Source: Erodium maritimum
Lineage: Eukaryota > Streptophyta > Magnoliopsida > Geraniales > Geraniaceae
Assembly: GCA_963921825.1 (NCBI GenBank)
Contig: OY997589.1
Span: 84,242,523-84,306,522, forward strand
DNA: 64,000 bases
Reading direction: 5' to 3'
Shown: positions 21,950 to 33,179 of the stretch, in pieces
How positions within the stretch are numbered: position 1 is the first letter of the stretch
Layout of the letters: every line of letters begins with the position of its first letter
The notes under the pieces: generated by a model
Database searches by the model: none
What the model saw: the letters and a program-made list of their open reading frames with translations, nothing else
Told to the model about the DNA's origin: nothing
Program-made: the position numbers and the translations under genes

Positions 21950-24300
21950 GTGACAAATTTTCGCAGCCATATTCCATACTTCGATGCCTCATAGCATGCT
22001 ACAAATTTTGCTGCCATAGTTGAAGAAGCTACAAGTGTTTAATTAACACTTTTCCAAAATATAGCTCCTCCAACTAACAAGTTTATACAACCTTATGTAG
22101 ACTTTATGCTATTTTGGCACCTAGCGAAATCAGAATCTATATACCCAATAACCTCCAAACGATCTGATTTCCTGTAAGTCTGCATGTAATGTTTTGTCCT
22201 TTAAAGATATCTTATAACCCCTTTTGGCTGCTATCCAATGGTTTATACCAAGGTTCCTTAGATATCTTCCTAACATCCCAACAATGTACGTCATATCCAC
22301 ATGAGTACATACTTAAGTATACAATAGACTCCTAGCAATTGATGCATAAGGAATCTATTGCGTTGCCTGAATCTTAAGGTTACTTTAAGGACATTGTGCA
22401 AGACTGAATTTGTATCCTTTAGCCACATGGTGTCACCTGGTTAACCTTCCATGCCAAGCCTTTTAAACACTTTATCGATGTAGATCTATTGTTGAGAGAC
22501 TTAGAAGTCTCTTGGTTTTGTGCAATAGTCCTACATCATTATTGGCAAGTAATATGTCGTCGACATATAGAACCAGGGACATATACTTACTCCCACTGAA
22601 CTTATGATACACACACAATCATCAACAATATTGTCTCAAAAAATAGTTAGAGACAATTACTTTATGAAATTTGTGGTACCATTGACGGGAAACTTGTTTG
22701 AGTTCATAGATAGATTTCTTTAATTTACAAACCATCTTCTTTGGGTCTCGGACTCAAAGTTTTCTGCTTGTACCATATGCATCGTTTCTTCAATGTCACC
22801 ATTGAGAAACGTAGTCTTAACATCCATCTAATGCACCTCAAGATCAAGATGAGCGACAAGTGCTATATTTATCCTAAAAGAGTTTCCATAAAACCGGAGA
22901 GAAAGTCTCTATAAAGTCAATGTCTTCCTTTTGAGTATAGTCTTTAACTTCAAGACATACCTTGTACCTTTTCACATTACCATTTGCATTCCTCTTGGTT
23001 TTAAGAATCCACTTACAACCAATTGGTTTTGCACCTTCAGTAATGAGACTAGTTCCGAACTTTATTATCTTGCATAAACTTATACTCTTCTTCCATGACA
23101 CCAATCCGTTTTAGAGAGTTATAAAACTTTTCATGGTTTGAGGAAAGTTGATTGAATCATCTTCCCTCATACCATCCTTATGATCTTGGAGAAATATGAC
23201 ATAGTCATTTGGAAGCATTTCTCGTCTCTCTTATGGATCTCCTTAGTAGCACATGTCATTGAGGTAGTTGAATTTGTCCTTTTGGAACAACTAATTCAAC
23301 TCGAATGAATAGTTGTTCAACATTGTCTTGTTGAGGTTCTGATTCACTTCTTGGTCAATGATAAGTATATTAACCTAAGCATAATCACAAGTGATGGTAG
23401 GAATTGAGTTTGATGTCAATTCCTCCTTAAAGACAATGTGTCTAACCTTATTTCTCCCCTCAAATTCAACATCCTCAATAAATTACTGTAGTTCCCGCTT
23501 TAAAAATATTTTCCTTTGTGGGAAAAAAATATCCAGGTTTGTTTCAAAAGAAACAACTATTTTCAGTCAGTTGTTGATTTTTTTGTACTGGATCTTTAGT
23601 AGCTTGAAACCGAACCTTATGAGCATGAAACTCATATTTCCTTTTCTTGCCCTTATCTTTAGAGGCACTAGTCAAATGAGTACTTTCAGACTTATCTTAC
23701 TTCAATCTTACTTCCTTTTGCGCTCTATGAGAAATGAGCTTATTTAAAGTCCATTTCTCCCTTTTTGATAGTTATAATCAATTTCAGATTAGTTCAACTA
23801 TCCAGGAAGAGATAACATCACCATAAGAACGAACATCTCATCAGAGTTCTCAATCTTTGGTGCCTTACGTCTGAAAGCAATATGGAACATTTCCATAATG
23901 TACTCCCTTACATTTCCTTGACCCTTATACTTTATTGACATCAAATACGTCAGAAGTGATGTCATTTAAACCTTAGTTTTTAGAAAAAAACGTAATTCGA
24001 CTTCGTCAAGGAAATTTTTAGCCTTAGTCATCCTTTCGGATTCTGTCCCTCTAAAAGCTTCCTAAATAGTGTGATTCATCACCATAAGACTCGTGCATTT
24101 TAACCAACCTCACCTCTCAAAATACCTTTTCTCATCAGATGAGCTTTCTGCAATGAGAGGTGAAGTCTGTCCACCCCTTAATGCAAGGTCAATATCCATG
24201 AAATTAAACACTATATCTGAATGTCCTTTTCCAGTCCTTATGTATATAATTGATGTTAGCAAATATTGATGCAACATAATAATTAACAAAACAGGCACAC
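21950..24300 (-). pseudogene. decayed copia gag-pol coding region
   Basis: Minus-strand pieces of the polyprotein remain. There is a gag segment (FMDIDLALRGGQTSPLIAES, 24298-24110). Reverse transcriptase follows with GCKWILKTKRNANGNVKRYK (23104-22874) and LVLYVDDILLANND (about 22590-22540). An RNase H stretch DSDFARCQNSIKST is followed by a stop codon near 22090. Frames are broken throughout; integrase is not clearly readable. It could not encode its own mobility. Confidence 0.85.
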
Positions 24301-25825
24301 AAGCTCACTTTAAAATCCTGAGTAAACAATATATTCAAAAATAATGGTGATTCCCATCTCAAGATACCTAGCGCTACATTAATGTCTAGCCTTTGGGCAT
24401 ATCAACATTAACAGCAAGCGGTACTCTTGGGGCAGTAATCAAACACTGACAATAAAAAATATGTCAAACAAACACCTATCTTTGGACCGGTGTATTGCTC
24501 ACATAAAAGTTGCTCATATAGAGCACCTTATAATCGTCACACATTTATCACCGCAGTTGTCATATGAAATTCGGCCAAATATTAATTCGCCTTTGGGTCC
24601 GTTAATAAGCGCATGAATAACAAAGACAAAAAATCATCTTGATATTTTAAATAAACTAATCTACGCAAAAGAGGTCACTTTGGCGACATTATGCTTCAAC
24701 CAATTTACAAAATATCAGACATCACCAAAATATGAATTAAATTGTTTCAAAACCAAATTTGCATAATTATGATTATGCCAAGAAGCCTGACTGTCGTACA
24801 TGAAACAAATCAACATATATAAAAGAATAACGTGTATTAAACACTGATTGATTCATACATGTATGAAGGCTTCTTTACCATTTGGATTTATCATAATATT
24901 GATCATATCAATATAAAACAAATCAATCAATGAAACAGCGAACAAATGAATTAACCCTAAGAGTACCATTATTTGTTCAAACCATATCACTATCCATACC
25001 ATTATTTGTTCAAACCATATCACTAATCATGCATATAAATCCAAAACAAACCAATACTGATTAGATGAGGTAAAGTCGTACCTTATTAGCATCAATCCAA
25101 TCCTTCTTTACCGTCATCCATTTTGATAAGATATAGCCACCAACTTATATACTCGTTTCAACGAAACGCCATATATTCATATATCACAGGTCCACAATAT
25201 ATATAGATTTCGAAGCACCATATATATATACCAAAAAATATAGATCATGTTGAGGTCGAGAACCCAAACCAAACAAGCAATTCCATTCCAAGAGTCATTT
25301 TATCATGTATCATGCAACAATCAACAACACATGATTCATCCTTCATGCAATTTAAAATGACAGAGAATTAAAAAAAATCCATGTCATTATATTATTGTAC
25401 TGTGATTAGGCTTATGATCCGTATAATAAGAGACTTCAATTGCAACATCATGAAACCCCATACATATACTGCATATTAACTCTTATAAAACTCATCATGT
25501 TTGTGTAGCAAAAATACCGTAAATATGATCCATCCATACATACGTGTGTTAAACACCACACATACCCAAAAGGAAATACATTTATAAAATCCAAATCATT
25601 CTGAAAACCGACAACTAAGAACACAATTTGAAGAAAACATCCAAGATGGCATATTATAACAATTTTCACAACCGAGAGTTCAAAGCCATACCTTCAAACC
25701 ATGAGTAAAGTCAAACAATGATTATAACCGACTTGAGGTTAGTAAACATTGATGTCGATCACCGAACAACAATTGATATTGAAAAAAATATATATATCAA
25801 TCAAAATTCCAATTAATCCAACAAA

Positions 25826-25841
25826 CCAGGCTCTGATACCA
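25826..25841 (-). other. primer-binding site of the copia element
   Basis: TGGTATCAGAGCCTGG on the minus strand, two bases from the 5' LTR, is complementary to the 3' end of initiator methionine tRNA, the usual copia primer. Confidence 0.9.
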
Positions 25842-25843
25842 CC

Positions 25844-26313
25844 TGTTAGAATTTAGGGATCAAATAAACGATAAACCCTAAATCATATATATAAAACTTT
25901 GTTGAATTAAAAGGAATACACAAATAAATAACAGCAGAATTGTTACTTACTTGATGTCATTGATGAACGATGAACGATGAATCTCCAAGGTATGGATTGG
26001 TCTTCCAATAAAATAGACGCTCTCTAATTTGGTTATTCTCTCAGATGGGGGTGATACAGAATAAGAGAATGACGTCTATTTATTGGGGACCATAACCACT
26101 TACAACCCTAATTAGGTTACCAAGTTTCTTATAATTTGTAATCGGCCCCTCAACAAATAACAAATTATAAAACCGGTATCTACACATTAAATTCCATGAC
26201 CATTTATAATACCCATGATACAATACTTTATTGGTCACTTTAATTTGTATCAAACCTTATGATAACATGTACATTAAATACATATGTGCCCAAAATAGGA
26301 TTTTAATCCAACA
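25844..26313 (-). repeat. 5' LTR of the copia element
   Basis: 470 bp, one visible mismatch to the other LTR. Followed by the target duplication GGAAA at 26314-26318. Confidence 0.95.
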
Positions 26314-28039
26314 GGAAAAGGTTACAAAAAAGACACAATCTCACTACAGATTGCGAGAAACAACAGACAAAACCCACATCTAAAACAAAGGTCAGTACAA
26401 GAGAAAAAAGAGATTTAAACTAGTGTTTGTAGAAGATCATGAATGAGCCATAAAGTTAGCCGAGATGCATGTCTGGCCAATAGTTGTTGATGATCAACAA
26501 GTGAGAAGCCGCAAGTGATGGGCTTCTAAAAAGAGGTAAGAGTAGGTCATGTCTTCAACTGAGTCTAAGAAGCCATGAAGGGGTGATCGATCTCTTGTAC
26601 TGGCTCTCAGTCAAAGAAGTAAATCTGCCAAAGTTTCATAACAAACAGAAAAAAGGAACAGAACCCCAACCACAAACCTCAGCCAAAGGAACCAAAAGGG
26701 AACCTAGAAACCAATCAACACTAGTTGCAACCCAGGAAGGGGGCCAGGATAAAACCAAACCAAACTCACCCCAAATCACAAAAACTTAACCGATTCACTA
26801 CCAAAAATTTCTTCAGATTAGCCAAGGGCCAAAATCCCCACAGAGGCCAACACCAACTGTGAGGATTCGTCCTCACAGCGAGGACGAGAACCGAAGACTA
26901 GAAGGTAGGAAGAAGAAAAGCTTAACGAGATAAGGGGAGAGAGGGAGGTAAGAGCCAAGAAAGAGACTAACCAGTAAGGTTGAGACCCTTCTTACTCTTC
27001 CAAGAGGCAAGGGGGATGGGGAACTGGGGAAAGAACCACGGTAAGCTCGAACTCGAAACGCCCATAAACCCTTCTCCAAAGTCGCTGCCCGAGCCGGAGC
27101 GGTCCAGATCTGCCGAGTTAAGGTCATATCCGACCAGAAGAAGAGCCAAAGTCGGAGGCGAGGGCCGGATAACCTAGCCGGAGTCGTGGGCCTGAGAGCC
27201 GGAGTCGAGGGCCTGAATGGAGGAGCGGCGCTGGAGTCTGTTGAGGAAGAGATGGAGACCATGGCCGGAGTCGGGGGTTTGAGAGCGGGCGGAGCGGGGC
27301 GGGCAGCGGTGGAGGTCGGAATCGTCACCGGCGAAAGGCAGGACACCGAGAGGGCGCTGGTGGAGGAAGAGAAACGAATCTGAGCCGTTAGGAAGAAGGA
27401 GGACGAGGAACGGGTTCAGATCTGGGGAAGGAGGGCTAAGGTTCAGGGAAGAGGGAAAGGAGGATTTAGAGCAGAGGAAGAAGGGTCAGGAGAAGAGGAG
27501 CAGGACCTCGCCGGCAACAGCCACAACCACAGCCATGGTGGCCGTGGCCGCCACCGGCGAGGGAGAGGGGACGGCGGGCGGGGGGGATTTAGGGCAACAC
27601 AGTTTTCAAGTCAGAGCTCTTGAGGAACGAAAAAAAGAAGTTAATAATAAGTGTTAATTCACCTTACTCCTTGTTGCTTTCTAGGAGGAAGACACTTAGT
27701 CCAAGAAATGGACGAAGTGTGAAGAAGCCGATACATACAGTTCGTCCCTAACATTGACATCAACGGTATAGGGTTTTGGTTGTAGTTCACTAATAAAATA
27801 GAGCTTGGATCCCGTTGGAAGTGCGCGATCCCCATCGTCCATAAGGCTAGAAGACGCCTAAAAGAAAGAAAAAAAAGAAAAGAGAAAAATAAGGCATAAT
27901 CGAGACAAGACTTATTGTTGCTCCGGAAAAGTAAGGAAGCTCGAGAAAATGATACAAGTAACGAAAAGTTGAACACTAAGACTATTCACGACTTGGACAC
28001 CAAAATTTTACGTTGGAGAATGACGTATCTAAAATGACG

Positions 28040-28432
28040 CCAAAACATGGGAACTGTTGCACAGAAAGTTTGTATTGTGAACGTTTACGCCCCCTGTGAC
28101 AATCGAGATAAGGTCCAACCTTTATGGGAGGAGACTTTATACATTGTTGGAAGCATCAGAGTTCAAGGGAGAGATGCCCTCGGTTGATCAGGTACCCTCT
28201 TGTGAGCTGTAAGAGCTCCCTTCGTTCCAAAGGCTTCACAGGCTACTTTTGGTGTTCTGGTTGCTCTGTTTTATGTACTTGTTTTATGTTCTCAGTTTGG
28301 AGATCTGTGTAGTATTAAACTGTGCTGAGGTTTTAACTTTGGTTGTAGTATTTTAAAGACACGTTAGAGCCGTTTCTGGCTACCTATCATTTAGACAGAG
28401 ATAAATAAAACATCACTGATCAAAAAAAAAAA
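28040..28432 (+). mobile_element. internally deleted L1-type LINE
   Basis: 28075-28140 encodes VNVYAPCDNRDKVQPLWEE, the NVYAP motif of the LINE APE-type endonuclease. It then jumps directly into an AT-rich 3' end finishing in CACTGATCAAAAAAAAAA. Reverse transcriptase is absent. The 5' limit is undefined; 27698-28040 has no recognisable content. Confidence 0.7.
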
Positions 28433-28689
28433 TACCTGACTCTAACCACTCATCAGCATGATATTCAATTTCTTTCATTAGGTAGTTTGTAATGAAAGAA
28501 GAGGAATATCGTGGTATCAATACAAACATGTAATAGATTTAAAAATGACCATACGAGATGAAAGTGATGATATCACTTAACTATGCTTAATTATACACAT
28601 ATTTCACATTGTTACATATACAACAAATGCAATTTTCTAGTCTAGACCTCAAGCTTCTACAATTTCTTTGGGTTGTATTTGATTTTCAC

Positions 28690-29260
28690 ATCATTATGCA
28701 CGGGTACCATATACACTTAACTATACACAAATTCCATATAGTTACACACAACTATGGAATTCTTAAACGATATCTCTTAAGTTTCTAAAATTCGTTTGGA
28801 AGATACCCGATTTCCACATCTCTCCCCACCCTTTTCGTAGACTTATACCTTCCGTAATGGCTTCGATTCCGAGTTTGGTTTCGGGGTCGAAAGGAGCAAA
28901 AGAAGATGAAAAGCCGACGCGACGTCTCCGATTTTTTTTCTCCTAACGATTCTCTCTCCTCCGAGTCTACAGATTGATCGACGTTGATTCTCTCTCCTCC
29001 GATTTGTTCTTCTCTCCATCTCTCACCTCCATATGTTTCTCTCTCTTTCTTTTGCTTTCTTCTATCCTCCTTCAACGAATCTTTTCCCTATACGTGTAGA
29101 TTCGACCCATCGACTCCAACTCTCTACTGTAAAATCGACAGTCTCCGACCCCATTTTTTAACAAGTTTCTACGTTGAAACCTGACGCGAAATCGATACCA
29201 TTGTGGAAGATCTTAGGATACCGTCTAGATTAATTACATGAAAATCAGACGTAATTGTAA
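28690..29260. other. EAF7 upstream region with decayed inverted-repeat sequence
   Basis: Contains CACTTAACTATACACAAATTCC-type words and a CT-rich stretch (ATTCTCTCTCCTCCGA twice in opposite orientations). Probably a fragmented MITE serving as the upstream region of the EAF7 gene. No gene seen. Confidence 0.4.
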
Positions 29261-29409
29261 AATTAGTTGGATGGTCTGTGAAGCTATCCCCCAAGCTAAA
29301 ACCCTAGCCAAAACATTTCATTTCCGAGAACTGTTGAGAATTTGTGTTTCGATCAGGAACCGATTTCACAGTGATTTTTTCCCTCTTCCGTTGAATTTGA
29401 AGGACGAAA

Positions 29410-32202
29410 ATGTCCGGCGGAGACGGTGGCGGTGGAGGCAAAGAGAGAGACGAGGAGCAAGACGGCTTGTCCGTACACTCTCCCTGCAAAGCTCCTCCTT
29501 CTTCTGCTTCTTCTCTTTCAAAGGTCTCTCTCTCTCTCTCTTTCTCGTTCTCTCCCTGTGCTTCCATATATAGTGGTGTATGCAGAGATTGGTTTGCATA
29601 AGTATTTTGCTGTGTGATTGGATTGAGAAACTTAGTGTTAGGGTTTGTGCTTGATTTAGGAGCAATCGCAGGTTGAGTTGGAGCTCAGGCTTCTGGAGGC
29701 TCTTGAAATTTATCCCCCTGCCAGGTTACAAGGTAGCTTTGACTTTGGATTTCAAAAAAATTCCTCAGAAATTTGGCATTTTTGGCAATTGCTTAAGCCT
29801 TCTGTTGGTAATCACTATATATCATAATGCTAATGCTATGTGTATCATGCAAATCATTTTTTTTATTCGGAAGTCCTTGCTCACTTTTAGAATGATATAG
29901 CGATACTTGTGGTCAAGCTATGCATATAATCAAGGGGTGTTTGGAAAAACTTGAGGTGAACTATGCGCGTTTTGCAAATGACATCCCCAAACTATTTTTC
30001 GTCTGCAAATCCACTAAGAGCATCCACAACCATCTCGCCGACAGCTGGCGAGATGGTGCTGGCGGGGAGAATAAAAAACTATTTTTTTGGTTTACAGCCA
30101 GCACTCTCAGCCAGCGAGCTACAATGGTAAAGCCTTTTTGTTGGCTTATAGCAGCCCCTTTTACTCACATTTTTGCTCCCCGCCAGCGATAAGTGTCGGC
30201 CTTAAGCTCCCAGCCAGCACTCCCCGCCAGCAAGCTCCCCGCCTCCTCCTCGCCGGCGTTTTCTCCTCGCCAACACCATCTCACCCATGACTGTGGATGC
30301 TCTAACGGTTTTTTTTTTTTGCAAAAAGTTGGAAGTAACAATGCAAAAGTGTATACATAAGGGTTCTAAATTGCAAAAACATGTATACATGAGGGTTACA
30401 AATTGCAAAACATGTATAATGTAAAGAGCAAAACTGTGATTTCCCCCCAAAAAATTTCAAGCCACGTGACTGTCACTTGGCTAATTTTCGTTTAAAAAAA
30501 CGGATTTGCAAATGAAAAATAGTTGGGGATGTCATTTGCAAAAGAAAATAGTTCACCAATAGTATTTACAAAACGCGCATAGTTCATCGTAAGGTTTTGC
30601 AATTATCCCTAAAGTCAATTTTAACTGAATATATTGTCGGGTAATGTTTGAATTTAAATATATTAGTGAACATAAGGAACCTGTTTGTGTGCTTGTGTTA
30701 CGTTTTTTGAGTACTTCAAGCTTAACTGTATCAGTTCTCATTGCAATTAAGCTAGCATGCCTTCTTTTCAGAGTTGTTTCATTTATATAATCTCGAATTG
30801 GTTTCTGAATCGATTTTCTTTCATATACATCTTGTTCAAATTACAGTCAGCGCTGATTAGATCTAATTTAATGTAGATATAGAAGTTAATCGACTAATTA
30901 GGCAACTGAGTTTCAGTACAAAGGTATTTTTTGCAAAAACTGTGTTTCTGAGAAAAACTTTGCAAAGGTAAAGGTTAGTTTTTGCAAAAACTGACGGCGT
31001 CAGTACGATTTAATGGAAACCGTTGTTTTGTGTGAATAAATGAAAGGTGATTGTTTTTGCAAACAAATGACCTTTACTATTAGTTTGTGTTAATAAAGGT
31101 CGAAAGGGTGTGTGTTATTGGGGTTTTCCCTAACATTAATTGCTTGTCATTGAAGCATAAACATTTGGGGCTCTAATATGCATTAAGCTCTCTAAACATA
31201 ACATCTTCCATGTTTCAGTAAAAATGCTGATTCTCCCAAAACCATTTGTGCAGGCATTCATCGCCACTTTGTCCTTTACGGTTTGATGGAATTTATGAGG
31301 AGAAGGTTTTGCGTGCCTCAACATTTCCCTCTCGATTATTCATGTTTTGGAAGTGTTTCTTCTTTGACCAAAAGACAGTAACTTACCCTATAGTATTGGT
31401 CACGCATGCTGTGCTACTCAACGTTTAAAAAAATCATATTTACAATACCTAAACTTTTGGTCACACAGTGAAATGACGATTTTGCCCTTACACAATTGAA
31501 CCCTATGGATATTATGTACTATTCTATTCTCTAAACCTATCTCAATACAGTTTCAACCAAAAAATGATCGATCTTGTTCTTTGTCCAGTCCTTAAAATAG
31601 TACAGATTCAACCAGATTATCTACACCATCTTCACGAAGAGCATGAATAGTACATAATATCCATGGGGTCCAATTCTGTAAGGAAAAATTTGTCATTTCA
31701 CTCTCCACTAACTGGTATGGGTACTTCAGTGTGTGTGACCAAAAGTTTAGGTATCATATTTATGATTTTTAAACAATGGCAGACCAAAACTTAAGGGTCT
31801 GTTATTGTCTTTTTATGATATCTAACACCTAACTGTTTATTACAGCTTTGATCGACCTTTCTCTTCAGATGAGGTTCTGCAGTTGCTGGATCGGTTTTAC
31901 AACTTAGAAATGCTGGTATCCAACTAAACCAATGATATTATCATTTGCTTCAATCAGCCCTGATTAATTATATCCGTTAAATACTATGAATCGCCTCAAA
32001 TGCTATGTTAAAGCACAATAGACATAGTTTCTTGAGCTCAAATCTTGCTATTGAAAACCTTATCCTCTTGATTTCTTGAGCTCAAATCTGTGCCTCAAAT
32101 GCATATGAATTTCAGAAACCGGACGATGAAGAAGTGGAAATTCTGAAGCAAGGGGAAGATTTCTGCTTGCCACCGAGTTTTTTCGTCAAGGAAGATCTGT
32201 AA
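29410..32202 (+). CDS. EAF7: EAF7/MRGBP-type NuA4 complex subunit, 5 exons
   Basis: Exons: 29410-29523, 29660-29732, 31254-31305, 31846-31915 and 32116-32202, with GT-AG borders and closing phase; 131 residues. A Gly/Glu-rich N-terminus (MSGGDGGGGGKERDEEQDG) precedes the conserved core: ELRLLEALEIYPPARLQ, GIHRHFVLYGLMEFMRRS, SSDEVLQLLDRFYNLEMLKP and FCLPPSFFVKEDL. This is the Eaf7 domain of NuA4-type histone acetyltransferase complexes; plant members are about this length. It acts in the nucleus in chromatin acetylation, by family knowledge. From memory the Arabidopsis counterpart is At1g26470, also between the PPR and 14-3-3 genes. Intron 2 (1.5 kb) and intron 3 are largely MITE sequence. 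The exon 1 end overlaps a CT repeat. Confidence 0.92.
29930..30612. mobile_element. palindromic MITE related to 5663-6075, split by a Tourist-like insertion
   Basis: TTTTCGTCTGCAAATCCACTA, TGCAAAAGTGTATACATAAGG, GAGGGTTACAAATTGCAAAAC and the right end AAGGTTTTGCAATTATCCC match the PPR intron 1 element. The left terminus is eroded. It sits in EAF7 intron 2. Confidence 0.75.
30018..30302. mobile_element. Tourist-like (PIF/Harbinger) MITE, TAA target duplication
   Basis: Ends GAGCATCCACAACC and CTGTGGATGCTC are inverted. TAA flanks both sides (30015-30017, 30303-30305). Joining the flanks restores CCACTAACGG, as in the uninterrupted host element. The interior is GC-rich with repeated CCCCGCCAGC words. 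Confidence 0.85.
30925..31130. repeat. dispersed repeat shared with 34095-34275
   Basis: Both copies share GAGAAAAACT(T/C)TGCAAAGGT, GTTAGTTTTTGCAAAAAC, AATGACCTTTACTATTAGTTT and a GGTGTGTNTTGGGGTTTTCC end. One is in EAF7 intron 2, the other in a 14-3-3 intron. Confidence 0.65.
31365..31815. mobile_element. family 4 palindromic MITE (EAF7 intron 3)
   Basis: Left CCAAAAGACAGTAACTTACCC and right GGGTCTGTTATTGTCTTTTT are inverted. Interior: TATTGGTCACGCATGCTGTG and the mirrored GTGTGTGACCAAAAGTTTAGG. Relatives: 41743-42241 and 61195-61570. Confidence 0.75.
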
Positions 32203-33179
32203 ATGTGCCTTTTGTGGCATTGTAAATGCTGTTATCAAATAATTTCATAGGTACATATCACTGTATGTATTTGCTGACTCAAAGAGAAGTTATGCTGAAT
32301 GCTTCAGAATATGTGTATATATCCAGTATATATTTTATGTAATTTGTTTGCTTCTCGTTTATTTTCTCCTTGCCCATCTTCGCTTAAGCTTGTGACTCTG
32401 GGACTCTAACACGGTATGTACAGGCTGGTCGGGTTCTCATTGGTTTTTTACTCATCACATCCTTTTTCTACTCAAGGATCGAACTCGAGTTCCGACCGTC
32501 CGAATTCATTCCATTTCAAAATAAGTGGTACAAATTTTCATAAAAAAAGAGAGACAATTCACATTTAAAAAATGCTGATTAAGAGTAATTTCTATTGGCT
32601 AATCTCACATGATCTGCAGTTTATTTTCCATTCTAAAATAAATTAGGAATAATTGCAATTTGTATAAAAACAATAATTTTACCCTTACAATTTATATTTA
32701 AGAAAAAAAATACATTCCTTAATTTTCTTCTTTTCATGAAAATTTGAATATTTTTGTTCTTTAATATTTTATAAACTTAAATTTAAAATTTTGAAACAAA
32801 TTTATTCAAATACCAGTACTGTTGCACAATTATCCCTATAAACAAATAGGAGTACTGAAAAATGACGTCATTCATAGCTCTGAACGTTCAATATATGCTT
32901 CAACAAAATTCACTCAAATTGAAAAGAAATGCAGAGTGATAAGAGAACTCTCATTAACATGAGAAGCAAAGCTACAAAAGAAAGAGGGGATCTATATATA
33001 TAAAAAGTTCATTGTTTCTAGAACACGAATTTATAACAGAAACATGATGGAAGAGGAAAAGCTTTCTGAAATCTCCATCTTTGTTCTGTCAATCAAGCTA
33101 GAACGAGGCAGAAGAAAGGAGCGATCGAGTTTTGCAAAGAAGTTCTGTATCGAGTTTGCCATGCTGCTGCAAACTCAGC
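32203..33179. other. convergent EAF7/14-3-3 3' flanks with a family 1 remnant
   Basis: Both genes end into this spacer. A degraded family 1 element is recognisable at about 32645-32845 (AATAATTTTACCCTTACAAT, TTTTTGTTCTTTAATATTTT). No further gene seen. Confidence 0.5.

Larger units (their letters stand above)
20806..26313 (-). mobile_element. Ty1/copia LTR retrotransposon, decayed inside, young LTRs
   Basis: Two 470-bp LTRs (20806-21275, 25844-26313; TG...CA ends), 5-bp target duplication GGAAA on both sides, initiator-Met-type primer site next to the right LTR and a purine tract next to the left one, so it points leftward. By eye the LTRs differ at a single base (AGCGGAA versus AGCAGAA). 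The interior carries gag and pol traces but no intact frame. Confidence 0.95.
20754..27683 (-). mobile_element. LINE-derived element (minus strand) interrupted by a copia element
   Basis: Target duplication GGAGGAAGACACTT at 20740-20753 and 27684-27697 brackets the whole block. Read on the minus strand it begins with a GC- and CT-rich 5' region (about 27600-26900, proline-rich frame at 27346-26873). It ends in GATTTCACCGATAAAAAAA, like the tail of 14966-16110. Removing the copia insertion leaves about 1.4 kb, too short for full LINE coding capacity. Confidence 0.8.
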
